Source of the DNA: an uncultured Clostridia bacterium
Lineage (GTDB): Bacteria; Bacillota; Clostridia; TANB77; CAG-508
Reading direction: 5' to 3'
NCBI GenBank assembly: GCA_947649935.1
Contig: CANSTR010000012.1
Location: forward strand, 1-51,682
Length of the DNA: 51,682 bases
In this document: positions 14,811 through 24,056 of the stretch, one piece after another
Position numbering within the stretch: position 1 is the stretch's first letter
Layout of the letters: the number at the start of each line of letters is the position of its first letter
Program-made: the position numbers and the translations under genes
The notes under the pieces: generated by a model
The model's database searches: none
Told to the model about the DNA's origin: nothing
Seen by the model: the letters and a program-made list of their open reading frames with translations, nothing else

Positions 14811-15565
14811 ATTTCACTCCCCCAAGCCACTCAACAAATCCAATTTTATAGTTTCCTGTCGAGCCCACTTGGTATCTTACCATTGCTTTATTATTAAAAA
14901 TTCCAAGACAATCGCATTTCTCATAAGCTGACAAACTACCTAACTTAATTTTGCAATCTGTATCTGAATAAACAATTTCTTTCGTACTTCCATTTTGATA
15001 AACTCTCACTTCTTCATCTTCTCCTTTCTTATTTTCATTAGATGCTACCGACACAGATGTCGCTACGTTCCCTTGTCCTAATCTACTCGCCACGTCAGCT
15101 TTGAATTTTTCCCATTCATTTTGATTTTTTACGTAGTATTTCGGACACTCTTTTCGAGTTACATCATAGTGTCTTATAATGTTGTTTGCAGTCAAATGAT
15201 ATCTTCTACACAAATCTACACACAATTCAACCAAACTATTGTATGTAGCACTATTAAACTTACCGTTCCAATCAGGGTGGCAACACTCAATTCCTATTGA
15301 ATTTCTATTTACTGTCAAATTGCCTGCGTGATAAGCGACCTCGTTTTCTGGAATATCTCTTATAACTTCTCCCTGTAATCCAATTATGTATTGGCTACTG
15401 GCATAAATTTTCTTTGTTTTGCAACTTTCAAAATAATTTCGATTTGCCATAGCACTTGAACCAGCATTTCCAACCCAGTGAACTAAAATATTTTTTACTG
15501 ACTGTAGCTTTGTTCCGTGGTCGCGAATATGGATTAATCGTCAATAATTTCTCTATAATATTCAT
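14809..15565 (-). CDS. Endolysin: N-acetylmuramoyl-L-alanine amidase (Amidase_2), frame broken at CGG
   Basis: The gene starts at the ATG at 15565 (MNIIEKLLTINPYSRP, with GGGGAGG upstream). An in-frame CGG at 15517-15515 breaks the frame. Skipping its C gives GGA and restores PGTKLQSVKNILVHWVGNAG, running straight into the 213-codon downstream frame (MANRNYFES...). HW carries the first zinc ligand of the Amidase_2 fold, so the downstream ATG at 15450 alone would lack it. Later come IGIECCHPDWNGKF, the second zinc His (RHYDVTRKECPKY) and a C-terminal SH3-like wall-binding region. It would cut the MurNAc-L-Ala bond and release progeny with the holin. Total about 251 residues after the shift. 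Confidence 0.85.
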
Positions 15566-15630
15566 TCGTTTTCCTCCCCTCTTGCGTCTTCCTCTGCAAG
15601 TTCCATTGTTTCAACACTTTCCTCATCCAT
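15562..15630 (-). CDS. Tiny acidic ORF overlapping the amidase start
   Basis: 22 codons (MDEESVETMELAEED...) ending in TGA that overlaps the amidase ATG. It starts 3 bases before the end of the upstream gene. Translational coupling to the amidase is plausible; it may not be a functional protein. Confidence 0.3.
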   Translation of the reverse strand: MDEESVETMELAEEDARGEENE

Positions 15631-15632
15631 AA

Positions 15633-15911
15633 CTATTTTTCCTCACTTTCTATCTTGATACATCTATTTTCAAACTTCTTATATGCACCAAAATAAATTT
15701 CTTTCTTATCTCCGTTTAGCGTAATTTCATAATACATTCCGTCAAACAGCTTTGTACTTAGCAATGCTTTACTATTCTGCAATGTTTTGCAACTCCAAAC
15801 CACAAATACATCCTCGTTTGTTATTTGCTTATTATCTGACTTGTCTAAATGCTCATTTGTATAATCTCTCACTAATTCAATACATTTTTTCATAAATTCT
15901 TCATTATCCAT
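15633..15911 (-). CDS. DUF6275-like phage protein
   Basis: 92 residues (MDNEEFMKKCIELVRDYTNEHLDKSDN...VWSCKTLQNSKALLSTKLFDGMYYEITLNGDKKEIYFGAYKKFENR). I recognise it as the DUF6275 family, common near lysis genes of clostridial phages. Function unknown. Its stop lies 2 bases from the next start, within the lysis operon. Confidence 0.7.
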   Translation of the reverse strand: MDNEEFMKKCIELVRDYTNEHLDKSDNKQITNEDVFVVWSCKTLQNSKALLSTKLFDGMYYEITLNGDKKEIYFGAYKKFENRCIKIESEEK

Positions 15912-15913
15912 AA

Positions 15914-16153
15914 CTATTTCTCCTCCTTCATTCTTCTTAGTAACTCATCTGCCTTAATTGCTTCATCTGTATAGCTGTTATTCTTCCAAAATCCAACTAC
16001 GATAATTGCTATTTCAATTATGTACTCAACTAAACTAGCAATTTCTGATTCATCTACTTTGATTACATCTATTCCAAAGTGTTGTAATCCCATGTTGATT
16101 ATTGCAATCAACAATAATATCGTTCTTACAATCGTTCCTTTTGATATTTTCAT
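15914..16153 (-). CDS. Phage holin, phi LC3 type
   Basis: 79 residues with two transmembrane segments (about 8-27 and 41-58) and a charged tail NNSYTDEAIKADELLRRM typical of phi LC3-type holins. It forms the membrane lesions that let the amidase reach the wall. Two bases separate it from the DUF6275-like gene. Confidence 0.85.
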   Translation of the reverse strand: MKISKGTIVRTILLLIAIINMGLQHFGIDVIKVDESEIASLVEYIIEIAIIVVGFWKNNSYTDEAIKADELLRRMKEEK

Positions 16154-16155
16154 AA

Positions 16156-16401
16156 CTAATTTACCCCCATTCCTATTTTTATAAATAAAAAGACAATTCC
16201 AACAACACCAGTAATAATCGCACTGACCGTTGTTCTAGAAAGCCACTTAAGTTTATCTTGAAGTTCTTTTATATCCTCTGCATTTTCTTTGCTCAAATTA
16301 TCAGCTTCATACGCTACTTTTTTTATATCTTTATAGCCATCAAGTTTGCTTTCAATTACAGCAAGCCTTGACAAAACCTCTGTTTCAAAAGATTTCTCCA
16401 T
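16156..16401 (-). CDS. XhlA-like membrane-associated lysis protein
   Basis: 81 residues: a coiled N-terminus (VLSRLAVIESKLDGYKDIKKVAYEADNLSKENAEDIKELQDKLKWL) and one C-terminal transmembrane helix (VSAIITGVVGIVFLFI). This matches XhlA/haemolysin-XhlA proteins, which work with holin and amidase. It lies 2 bases from the holin gene. Confidence 0.8.
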   Translation of the reverse strand: MEKSFETEVLSRLAVIESKLDGYKDIKKVAYEADNLSKENAEDIKELQDKLKWLSRTTVSAIITGVVGIVFLFIKIGMGVN

Positions 16402-16421
16402 ATTAACTATTCCTCCTCATT

Positions 16422-18200
16422 TTATTCTTGCCTTGCTTCTAACTGCTTAATACGTTCCTCTAGCTTAGAACTTTTAAACCTATCATATACATTCGCCCAT
16501 GTTGTTATTTCTAGCTTATCCGAACCTTTCGCAATCATATATTCTAGCAATTCTCGAATATTATCAATATAGTCCATACTTGAACTATTATCAGAGCCAT
16601 GCATCGCCATAACCACGAAACTTTTATCCGTAATAGCCTTATCGATATAAGATTTTGCACCCTCCATTTGATAATCACCAATCCACCAGCGTGGATGCCA
16701 ATAAGCCTTTGAAGTCATAAGTCCGTTTCTATCAGAATAATCATAATATTTCCTTGAGCAATTATCCAAACGAACATCATTCTCCAAATAATTTTCCCCA
16801 CCTGCTGTAATAATGCCACGGACTGTATATCCCAAATTTTCTAATACTTGCTTTGGCTTCTTAAACACGTCAATATAATCTTCTTCTGTACTAGAATCAA
16901 CAATAAATTTTGCAGAGTGCGCCAAAATTTCTCCTCCGTCTTCTACTACTAAATCGCAAATATCCTTCACACTTCTATTGTTAGCAGTCGGATGTACAAC
17001 ATTGAGATTGCTCGTAATAATAGCTGGCGATAATGGTATATTTAATTCGTGACATAAATCATACATAGCTGGCAAATACTTATTAGCATCATCAATTGTA
17101 ATCACAAAATAGGATTTATCAAAAGCAGAATACTCAAAATCATTCATCTTTTCGTTTTTTGTCAATCTCTGATTTAAACACGCAATTTCATAGTCATATA
17201 AATTTGTATTAAGTTGTCCGTTTTCTAACGCTTCGATATGTTCACGTACTTTATACGATGTATCATACTTATAAACATGAAATGTAATATATTCTAGCTT
17301 ATCGCAAGTATTAACACCAGCATAACTCGCCCCAGATGGGACATTAAAATCTTGTGCTTTTAATTGCCAACTATATTGCGAATACTCACAAGATATAACT
17401 GACATTGACTCATCAAACCAGATCACAATTGGAAAATTTGTATTCTCAGTCGGTAAATACGATATTACTCTAACAGATTCAGCATTGCTAACATCAAACA
17501 ATCGATGATATCTTCCCACTACACTAGCGCTAATAATATCGCCACTCGTACTATAAATTCCTAAATTATCATTCGCTAAATCTTGCACTTCAACGTAGTC
17601 TTTGTCGTATAATGAATTAAACATTGAATCTGTTTTACTTTGTAAACTTGTCGTTTTTGTTTCCAATTCCAATACATTCTTATAATCTGTAGACATATTA
17701 TACGTCAACATTTTTAAACTAATATTTGTAACAGAATCACTTCCATTCACAACTACTCTCGTAGCTCCAAGCGGAACATTCAATTCGATATATAAGTTAG
17801 TCCATCCCGTAGTAGGAGTATATACTTCTAACAAATTACTACCACTATAAAATAACGCTAACGGCAAATTTCCACCTGCATAATTTTTTACAGAAATACT
17901 CTCTAGACCTTTCACCCAATACGTTTTATGAAATTTATCTGTAGCCTGTTGAAATTCACCATCTTTGGTATAGAATCCATTCCATTCACTTTCATTGTCA
18001 ATCGGTGTTGCTTCTACTATTTTAGCACCGTACAAAGATTTTTTTATAGCATTTATGTCTGTATCAATACAATCAATTGTTTCATCAATCTTGTCTAAAT
18101 TCTCATTTGTATTTTTCTCTAAATTAAACTGTGAATTTAAATCCTTCTCATTTTCTATATCCCACTTAAAAAGTTTTAAGTTTTTTGTATATTTTGGCAT
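16422..18200 (-). CDS. Tail fibre/receptor-binding protein with polysaccharide deacetylase domain
   Basis: 592 residues. The N-terminus (MPKYTKNLKLFKWDIENEKDLNSQFN) is the usual attachment segment of clostridial phage tail proteins. The middle holds two jelly-roll-like regions. The C-terminal 230 residues are NodB-like: FVITIDDANKYLPAMYDLC (metal-binding Asp pair), EILAHSAKF, and a late VVMAMHGSD. Such enzymes remove acetyl groups from surface polysaccharide or peptidoglycan, so the fibre may modify the host surface during adsorption. The usual second His of the HxxxH motif is not obvious, so activity is uncertain. A coiled tail (ERIKQLEARQE) ends the protein. Confidence 0.82.
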   Translation of the reverse strand: MPKYTKNLKLFKWDIENEKDLNSQFNLEKNTNENLDKIDETIDCIDTDINAIKKSLYGAKIVEATPIDNESEWNGFYTKDGEFQQATDKFHKTYWVKGLESISVKNYAGGNLPLALFYSGSNLLEVYTPTTGWTNLYIELNVPLGATRVVVNGSDSVTNISLKMLTYNMSTDYKNVLELETKTTSLQSKTDSMFNSLYDKDYVEVQDLANDNLGIYSTSGDIISASVVGRYHRLFDVSNAESVRVISYLPTENTNFPIVIWFDESMSVISCEYSQYSWQLKAQDFNVPSGASYAGVNTCDKLEYITFHVYKYDTSYKVREHIEALENGQLNTNLYDYEIACLNQRLTKNEKMNDFEYSAFDKSYFVITIDDANKYLPAMYDLCHELNIPLSPAIITSNLNVVHPTANNRSVKDICDLVVEDGGEILAHSAKFIVDSSTEEDYIDVFKKPKQVLENLGYTVRGIITAGGENYLENDVRLDNCSRKYYDYSDRNGLMTSKAYWHPRWWIGDYQMEGAKSYIDKAITDKSFVVMAMHGSDNSSSMDYIDNIRELLEYMIAKGSDKLEITTWANVYDRFKSSKLEERIKQLEARQE

Positions 18201-18457
18201 TTCTCTTTTTCCCCCTTTCCATCTTTCTTCTTATAATTACTTTTATTTTGTGCTAACCTCTTTTTTCCTTCTTGCTCTAAATCTTCTTGAAATTTTTTAT
18301 ATTCCATTTGAATCATATCTTCCATTGCAATATTTGTTTCATTTACTAAATCATTCAAAATATATTTAATCAAAATTGGTGGCAAACTCGAATCATTAAT
18401 TAATCCTATCACATTGTTTTTGAAATCACGACTTGCCAAATTTATTCCTTTTTGCAT
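18176..18457 (-). CDS. Small coiled phage tail-region protein
   Basis: 93 residues from the ATG at 18457, which has AAGGAGGAG upstream (MQKGINLASRDFKNNVIGLINDSSLPPILIKYILNDLVNE...). The C-terminal half is Lys/Glu-rich. It overlaps the tail fibre start by 25 bases. Similar small proteins lie between tail-associated and fibre genes in many clostridial phages; role unknown. Confidence 0.65.
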   Translation of the reverse strand: MQKGINLASRDFKNNVIGLINDSSLPPILIKYILNDLVNETNIAMEDMIQMEYKKFQEDLEQEGKKRLAQNKSNYKKKDGKGEKEKCQNIQKT

Positions 18458-18470
18458 ACTTCTCCTCCTT

Positions 18471-20294
18471 TTATGCTGAATAACCAGTAATGACACCATT
18501 ACTTACATGTAAATTTGAATAGTTCCAGCCAATTGACCCATTTCCTTTATCTGTAATGCTATTAATAATCGGAATATCTCCTGAAAATGGCGCATATCCA
18601 TTATTAGCTAACCCTACAGTTCCAACATAGCTTGTATCAACATAGCATTGTAATCCTGAGCCATCCCAATGCAATTTATATGTATGATCTGTATTTGTTC
18701 CACATACTGCATAACCAGCATCTTTTATTCTTACTTTCGGTGCAAATATCTCTTCTGATGTAATATCAACATAATTCCATTTTGTGGTCCAGCTTGAACC
18801 CTCAGTTATCTTTTCTGTCTTCCATATATGAAAACCATTCTCACTAATTTCCGATTCGATTCCATCACTTCTTCTTACATACAAACTTCCATTTTTTATT
18901 TCAAAAATGCCAATTTTTCCAGCTATTGTTTCCATTGAGCCATCTAAATTAATTTTAAAATTTTCATTTGCTGTAACTAATCCATTGAAATTAATCTTTG
19001 ATGCATCAATTGACACTTCTTCTGGAGACATATTAATACTAGCAATAATTTCGTTTATTCCCACTTTTTCGGTTGCTAGCAATTGAATTTTTCCCTCATT
19101 CTTATTACAAATAATTTCTGCATTTCTGATTCGCTTTTCAACACTTGATGCATATTCATACTTTGTTTCTGCAAATTCTGTTTCATCTGAATAAATCTTG
19201 CCTGTTATTCCCGTATTGATTGTATCAATAACGTTCATTAAAATTGTTTTATATGAATTTCCATTTAAGTCTTTAATTGTAACAATATCGCCAAACTCAT
19301 AATAACTAAATCCGTAATGTTCACACTCAAAAACATAATATTCCAAGTTATTAATTTGATTGTATAAACTTACAATAAAATCTTCTCTATGAGAATCCAT
19401 AATCTGATTATTCTCAATTCTGATAGCCACTCTTTCATTTTCTGGAATTGTTGTTGGGTAATATATGTTATCTTCTTGTGGACTTCTCGACAAAACAAGT
19501 GTATTAAAATTCCCAACTTTATTTCCAATATCAAGACTTTTTAAATCAGTTTCATCAATTGTTTGATTCGTTTTTTGCGGATAAGCTACATACAAGTCTT
19601 TATTGAATATCTTAATAAATCCACCTGTCACGCATGCTATTTCATCTAAAATATCTCTGTAAGTCACATCCAAATTAGAAAATTTATCTGTATCTACAAT
19701 TTTACTTGAATTAGTAAAAGTTGTTGTTTTTAGTATAAAACCAAATTTATTACAAATTGCTTGCAATAACGTTTTAACTGTTATTGTTCCAGAATTAAAA
19801 TTTAAATTTAACGGACTATCACTATATTTTATATGTGTATCAATTAAGTAATCATACAAGGTTAGCTTATACGATTTCGTATCCACACAGTCTTTTAATT
19901 CATAAACAACAAACTTGCCCCAATCAACATATTCGTAAGCTTCATCATCACTTAATCGCACACCTACTTTTACATTTACTTCCGATGTTTTCGCAATATC
20001 AGCATTTTCATACATCCCGCTTAGATATTTAACTCTTGTTTGCATTAAAGATTTCACAGTTCTTGTATGAATATCTTTTACCAATAACAACTCATTTTGT
20101 GTTGCATATTTGTTTTTCTCTACTTCTAAAGTCAGTAATCTACAAACTGATGTAAACATTTCACCATTTATCGTTTGCTCCAAGCTCACAACTTTGTTTT
20201 TGTCTAATGCTTCATTATCAAATTCCAACAAGACATTGATTTGCTTGCCATGCACTTTCATTTTTTCTTTAAAAGTACTACTACAATTTAACAT
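18471..20294 (-). CDS. Tail-associated (Tal-like) minor structural protein
   Basis: 607 residues from ATG 20294 (GTGAGG upstream). The N-terminal 380 residues have the pattern of tail-tip hub proteins of siphoviruses (YVDWGKFVVYELKDC, SYKLTLYDYLIDT, ILDEIACVTGGFIKI, YGFSYYEFGDIVTIKD). The C-terminal part includes ANENFKINLDGSMETIAGKIG and a fibre-like region. It would join tape measure and distal tail to the fibre. No protease or lysin motif is visible. The start overlaps the upstream gene by 14 bases. Confidence 0.8.
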   Translation of the reverse strand: MLNCSSTFKEKMKVHGKQINVLLEFDNEALDKNKVVSLEQTINGEMFTSVCRLLTLEVEKNKYATQNELLLVKDIHTRTVKSLMQTRVKYLSGMYENADIAKTSEVNVKVGVRLSDDEAYEYVDWGKFVVYELKDCVDTKSYKLTLYDYLIDTHIKYSDSPLNLNFNSGTITVKTLLQAICNKFGFILKTTTFTNSSKIVDTDKFSNLDVTYRDILDEIACVTGGFIKIFNKDLYVAYPQKTNQTIDETDLKSLDIGNKVGNFNTLVLSRSPQEDNIYYPTTIPENERVAIRIENNQIMDSHREDFIVSLYNQINNLEYYVFECEHYGFSYYEFGDIVTIKDLNGNSYKTILMNVIDTINTGITGKIYSDETEFAETKYEYASSVEKRIRNAEIICNKNEGKIQLLATEKVGINEIIASINMSPEEVSIDASKINFNGLVTANENFKINLDGSMETIAGKIGIFEIKNGSLYVRRSDGIESEISENGFHIWKTEKITEGSSWTTKWNYVDITSEEIFAPKVRIKDAGYAVCGTNTDHTYKLHWDGSGLQCYVDTSYVGTVGLANNGYAPFSGDIPIINSITDKGNGSIGWNYSNLHVSNGVITGYSA

Positions 20295-20676
20295 GATGAG
20301 CCTCACTTTCTGAAGAAATCAAATTGACCGTAAATGGTTTGTACTTCATTCTTGGAAACAATGCCAAAAACAAATCTTCTTCATAGTCATTTGCATAAAA
20401 TTGTCCCCTGCACATACGTTTATACTTTGCACTATAATAATCAACCGTAATAAAAGCAGAGTCAAAGATATTCTCCAACTCTGCCATTTCTTCCGCCTCC
20501 AGAGGTTCAATTTCAAGCATAATTTTGGGAAAGTTACCAACCAAAGTTCCTTTCATGCTTCCTGCCATATTTCGCCCTGTATCCGAACTCCACAACTTGT
20601 TCCTTCCAACTTTATACGCTGTTATACATCGAAATGATTTTCCATTCAACCTTAATAATTCGCCATTATAAACCAT
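20281..20676 (-). CDS. Distal-tail region protein
   Basis: 131 residues (MVYNGELLRLNGKSFRCITAYKVGRNKLWSSDTGRNMAGSMKGTLVGNFPKI...) with the typical K-x-G-R-N-K...D-T-G-R-N start of small tail proteins located between tape measure and tail hub in clostridial phages. Probably a baseplate or distal-tail component. The stop of the tape measure gene overlaps its ATG by one base. Confidence 0.7.
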   Translation of the reverse strand: MVYNGELLRLNGKSFRCITAYKVGRNKLWSSDTGRNMAGSMKGTLVGNFPKIMLEIEPLEAEEMAELENIFDSAFITVDYYSAKYKRMCRGQFYANDYEEDLFLALFPRMKYKPFTVNLISSESEAHHVKL

Positions 20677-23528
20677 TATGCATACCTCCCATTTGTTGCC
20701 AAATTCATTTTGCTATTTCTTTTTGACTGACTTCTTTGTATCACTTCTCCATCCAGAATAATATTGTTCTCTATTGTAAAATCTCCATTTTGTGCGCGAT
20801 TGTTATTTTCTTGTGCTTTAAACAATTTCAACGCAGTTAGCACCATTTCCAACATTTTGCCTTCTGGCGCAACAATCTCGCCTTGTGTTTTATTATCACC
20901 AATCATTGCAAGCTGTGGCGTATTTGCTTTTACAAATCCACCCTGCGCCAATCGAGGCAAACTAACTTCACCCATGTGATTGATATTGAATCCCAGCGTT
21001 TTGTTGCCAAACATCGGTACCCAATCTGGAATATGGACCTGCAAATTATTCAATGTATCAATTATTTTATTAACACCTCGCACAATTCCATTTGCCATTG
21101 CCTCAATTCCACTAAGAATTGAATTAATCACTCCCTTAATGGCATTCCAGATGCCTTGAAAAATATTTGTTACGGTTGTTTTCAATGCTGTCCAAACTCT
21201 ATTCCAAATCGATTTAATTGCTTCCAGTGCAGTAGAAATTGTCGCTTTTACTGCATTTATACCTATGCTTATAACTCCTTTAATTGCATTCCATATTGTT
21301 GAAACAATACCTTTCATCGTGTTCCATATTCCACTAAAAAACGTTTTTATACCTTCCCAAGCCTTGTCCCAATCTCCAGTAAACACGCCAACAATAAAAT
21401 CAATCAGCCCTGTTAAAGTTTCTATAATTCCACCAATTGTATCTGCAATTGAACCAAATACACTTGAAACAGTATCCCAAATACTTTCAAGTATAGGTAC
21501 TACCTTTGGAATAACATTTTCAATAATCCAATCAATCAAAGGTTTCAGCCAATTTTCCCATAACATTTGAAGCAACTCAATAATTGAACCAATAAACTCA
21601 CCCAATTTGTCTACCAAAGGCTTTAAATGCTGTTCCCATAAGTCATTAAATCCGTTTGCCACATAATCCAAAAATGGAACGATGTATTCATTATAAACAT
21701 CTAGAAATTTACCAAACGTATCGCTAATTCCTGTTTTCAAACTTTCAAAAAATGGATGTAAATACGTATCATATACCTCATTACATTTATCACCTATATA
21801 AGTAAATGCCTCTGACAACGTCCCTGTAATTGTTTCAATTGGTGTTAAAGTATTTTCGATTGCTTCCCTAATTTTATCACTATTGTCAATAATCGGTTGC
21901 ATTAATATACTTTGTATATCTACTACAAATTTTGAACACAATTCTATTGCGCTCATAAAAGGATTCGCAAACATAGCAAGAATATTAGCCCCTATTTGTT
22001 TAGCTGTATCACTACTAAAAACATCTGAAATTTCACCTAATGCTTGCGCAAAATTTCCTGTTATAGTCATACCTTCGCTTGAAATATCAAACATATTGAT
22101 AATAAAATTTTTAATTCTACCTGTATTTTGAGATAAATATTTATCAATACTTCCAACAAAAAATTCTGCAATATTTACACCAATTCTAGCCACAGCCCCT
22201 GTTACTTGTCCTAATGTATACATTAAAGTATTCGCCCAATTATTCGCTGAATTTAAAACAGCTGGGTCTGTCCATATATCAATTAAGGTCTTCTTAATGT
22301 TATTTAAATGCCCTAATATGCCATCAAAATTTGTATCTCCAAAACTTATTTTAAAGCCTTCTTTAAATATATTCGCTAATTCTTGTAACTTATTTATAAA
22401 TGGTGTTAAAGCAGATATACTGTTTTCAACTGCATCTGATAAATCAGCTGTACCAAAATCTACGCCACCTACTCCTCCTGAACCACTACTTGAATCAGAA
22501 TTATCATCCAATTTATTTATTTCATCAAATCCAGCAAGTGATTTTTTCAATTCTTTAGCTGTCTTTTTAGCACTACTGCCAATTCCCCCTACTGCGCTAG
22601 AAGCATCATTAGCATTGTCAGTAACGTTTGATAAATCATTCGCAACAGAACCTACTCCACCAGTAGATTTATTTTTGTTTCCTGTAATAAAATCCGTAAA
22701 ACTTTTAAAAGCATTTGCCAAAACCTGCAATTTAGACAATACTACATTAATAACTTGTATCACTGGTGTGAAAATATTGATTAAACCTTGTCCAATTGTA
22801 GCCTTAAACTCTTGAAATCTTAGTGTTAATATTCTAGTTTGATTAGCCCAGCTTCCTTGTGTTTTTATAAAATCTCCAGACGCTAAACTCAACTGTTCTT
22901 GAACAAAAGCATACCTTAAAGCAACTTTTTCTTGCTCTGTCATCTTAGCAGTTGTTTTTCCATAACCATTTGCCAAAGCGTATTGGTCTAACGCATTTTG
23001 CGTCATAACAACGCCTAACTCTTTTAAAGTTTCTGTTTCTCCTGTAAATACTGATTTTATCTTTGTATATGCCTCATCACTCGACATATTGTAAAAAGAT
23101 GCTACATCCCCAGCAAGTCCAGTTAGCGTCTCCGACATTTCAAGCGCTGCATTTTCTGTAAATCCAAAAGCCTTCGACATAGCTCCAAATGTACCCAAAT
23201 ACTTCTTAGCAACAGTAGTTGACAATCCAAAGCTTTCTATGCAAGAATTAGCAAAACTGTCTACTTGTGATTGCATGTGCGGAAAAGCGGTATCAACAAC
23301 ATTTTCTACTTCTGCCATATCTGAACCTAAATCAATACATGCCTTACTAAACTCTACTATTTTTTTTACAGAAAAAGCAGCCACAATTGCTGCTCCCATT
23401 TTTTTAAAAGAAGATGTTAGTGCACTAGATGCAGAATTTGCTTGTCCTTTTATACCATTTAATTGTTTTTGAAATTGCTTACTATTAAGTAATAACTCTA
23501 AATCAATCTCTCCTACATTTGTACTCAA
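20676..23528 (-). CDS. Tail tape measure protein
   Basis: 950 residues, the longest prophage gene, which sets tail length. It starts with TTG at 23528 (MSTNVGEIDLELLLN); AGGTGA is 5 bases upstream and lies in a hairpin (23536-23553). The N-terminus has the helical phage-TMP region (FSKACIDLGSDMAEVENVVDTAF...AYTKIKSVFTGETETLKELGVVM). A hydrophobic helical middle and repeated Trp-containing segments (IWNTMKGIVSTIWNAIKGVI) follow, and a C-terminal GGFVKANTPQLAMIGDNKTQGEIVAP motif common to TMPs. Confidence 0.92.
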   Translation of the reverse strand: MSTNVGEIDLELLLNSKQFQKQLNGIKGQANSASSALTSSFKKMGAAIVAAFSVKKIVEFSKACIDLGSDMAEVENVVDTAFPHMQSQVDSFANSCIESFGLSTTVAKKYLGTFGAMSKAFGFTENAALEMSETLTGLAGDVASFYNMSSDEAYTKIKSVFTGETETLKELGVVMTQNALDQYALANGYGKTTAKMTEQEKVALRYAFVQEQLSLASGDFIKTQGSWANQTRILTLRFQEFKATIGQGLINIFTPVIQVINVVLSKLQVLANAFKSFTDFITGNKNKSTGGVGSVANDLSNVTDNANDASSAVGGIGSSAKKTAKELKKSLAGFDEINKLDDNSDSSSGSGGVGGVDFGTADLSDAVENSISALTPFINKLQELANIFKEGFKISFGDTNFDGILGHLNNIKKTLIDIWTDPAVLNSANNWANTLMYTLGQVTGAVARIGVNIAEFFVGSIDKYLSQNTGRIKNFIINMFDISSEGMTITGNFAQALGEISDVFSSDTAKQIGANILAMFANPFMSAIELCSKFVVDIQSILMQPIIDNSDKIREAIENTLTPIETITGTLSEAFTYIGDKCNEVYDTYLHPFFESLKTGISDTFGKFLDVYNEYIVPFLDYVANGFNDLWEQHLKPLVDKLGEFIGSIIELLQMLWENWLKPLIDWIIENVIPKVVPILESIWDTVSSVFGSIADTIGGIIETLTGLIDFIVGVFTGDWDKAWEGIKTFFSGIWNTMKGIVSTIWNAIKGVISIGINAVKATISTALEAIKSIWNRVWTALKTTVTNIFQGIWNAIKGVINSILSGIEAMANGIVRGVNKIIDTLNNLQVHIPDWVPMFGNKTLGFNINHMGEVSLPRLAQGGFVKANTPQLAMIGDNKTQGEIVAPEGKMLEMVLTALKLFKAQENNNRAQNGDFTIENNIILDGEVIQRSQSKRNSKMNLATNGRYA

Positions 23529-23535
23529 TTACTTC

Positions 23536-23553
23536 ACCTGCTTTCTAGCAGGT
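23536..23553 (-). promoter_or_regulatory. Hairpin holding the tape measure ribosome site
   Basis: On the minus strand ACCTGC-TAGAAA-GCAGGT; the 3' arm contains the AGGTGA ribosome site of the TTG-started tape measure gene. A Com-like zinc finger is encoded immediately upstream. In phage Mu, Com binds such a structure to open the ribosome site of mom, so a similar switch is possible here. Confidence 0.5.
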
Positions 23554-23561
23554 ACGGTTCG

Positions 23562-23705
23562 CTACTCTTTGGTGCGACTCACTCTGTCTTTATTATTTGT
23601 ATCTATCTTTATAATTTTTTTACACTTTGTACATTTTATTTCGCCCTTGCAATCATTTGCTTTTATTAGTAAATGATTGCAAATCGGACATCTAATCTCA
23701 ATCAT
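23562..23705 (-). CDS. Com-like zinc-finger protein
   Basis: 47 residues: MIEIRCPICNHLLIKAND...GEIKCTKCKKIIKI. The CPIC...CTKC zinc ribbon and the size match the Com family (Mu Com, an RNA-binding translational activator). The ATG at 23705 overlaps the stop of the upstream Gp15-like gene. The next gene, the tape measure, has a non-ATG start and its ribosome site in a hairpin. Family assignment is by motif; the regulatory target is inferred. Confidence 0.75.
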   Translation of the reverse strand: MIEIRCPICNHLLIKANDCKGEIKCTKCKKIIKIDTNNKDRVSRTKE

Positions 23706-24031
23706 TTTCTGTCATCTCCCTTACTTGCCATACCTATAAACATATTTTTGATACTTTCCATTGTTTGCTTATAGTCTTCTTTATTAATTTGTGAAGCCAT
23801 TTTACTTAGCCATTCATTCCTGATTTTCAATTCATTCTGAGAAAAATTTTTTAGTGCATCTGGATTTTTTTCACTTCTAATTCTGATAATATTTCCCAAA
23901 GATGTTTCTCCATTCAGTCCACTAATATAAGAACTCAATTCAGCCCAATCCATTGTTTGAATTTCTTTTCTTATTCTAATTCCATATTGTTGGGCTATCG
24001 AACTTTCAATCAAATCCCAGTCTTCATACAA
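23702..24031 (-). CDS. Gp15-like tail assembly protein
   Basis: 109 codons from TTG 24031 (MYEDWDLIESSIAQQYGIRIRKEIQTMDWAELSSYISGLNGETSLGNIIRIRSEKNPDAL...), matching the phage Gp15 tail family. The TTG has no ribosome site. The frame stays open upstream past the stop of the preceding gene (24059-24057), reading FKNSQKNDVYYDL, so it is more likely made as a frameshift extension of that gene, as with G/GT tail chaperones. The needed shift is +1 (or -2) at CAA AAA TAG; no CGG is involved. Confidence 0.75.
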   Translation of the reverse strand: MYEDWDLIESSIAQQYGIRIRKEIQTMDWAELSSYISGLNGETSLGNIIRIRSEKNPDALKNFSQNELKIRNEWLSKMASQINKEDYKQTMESIKNMFIGMASKGDDRK

Positions 24032-24056
24032 ATCATAATAAACATCATTCTTTTGA

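Noticed and set aside
14809..15450. Amidase starting at 15450
   Set aside because: No ribosome site, lacks the conserved HW with its zinc ligand, and the upstream start has GGGGAGG.
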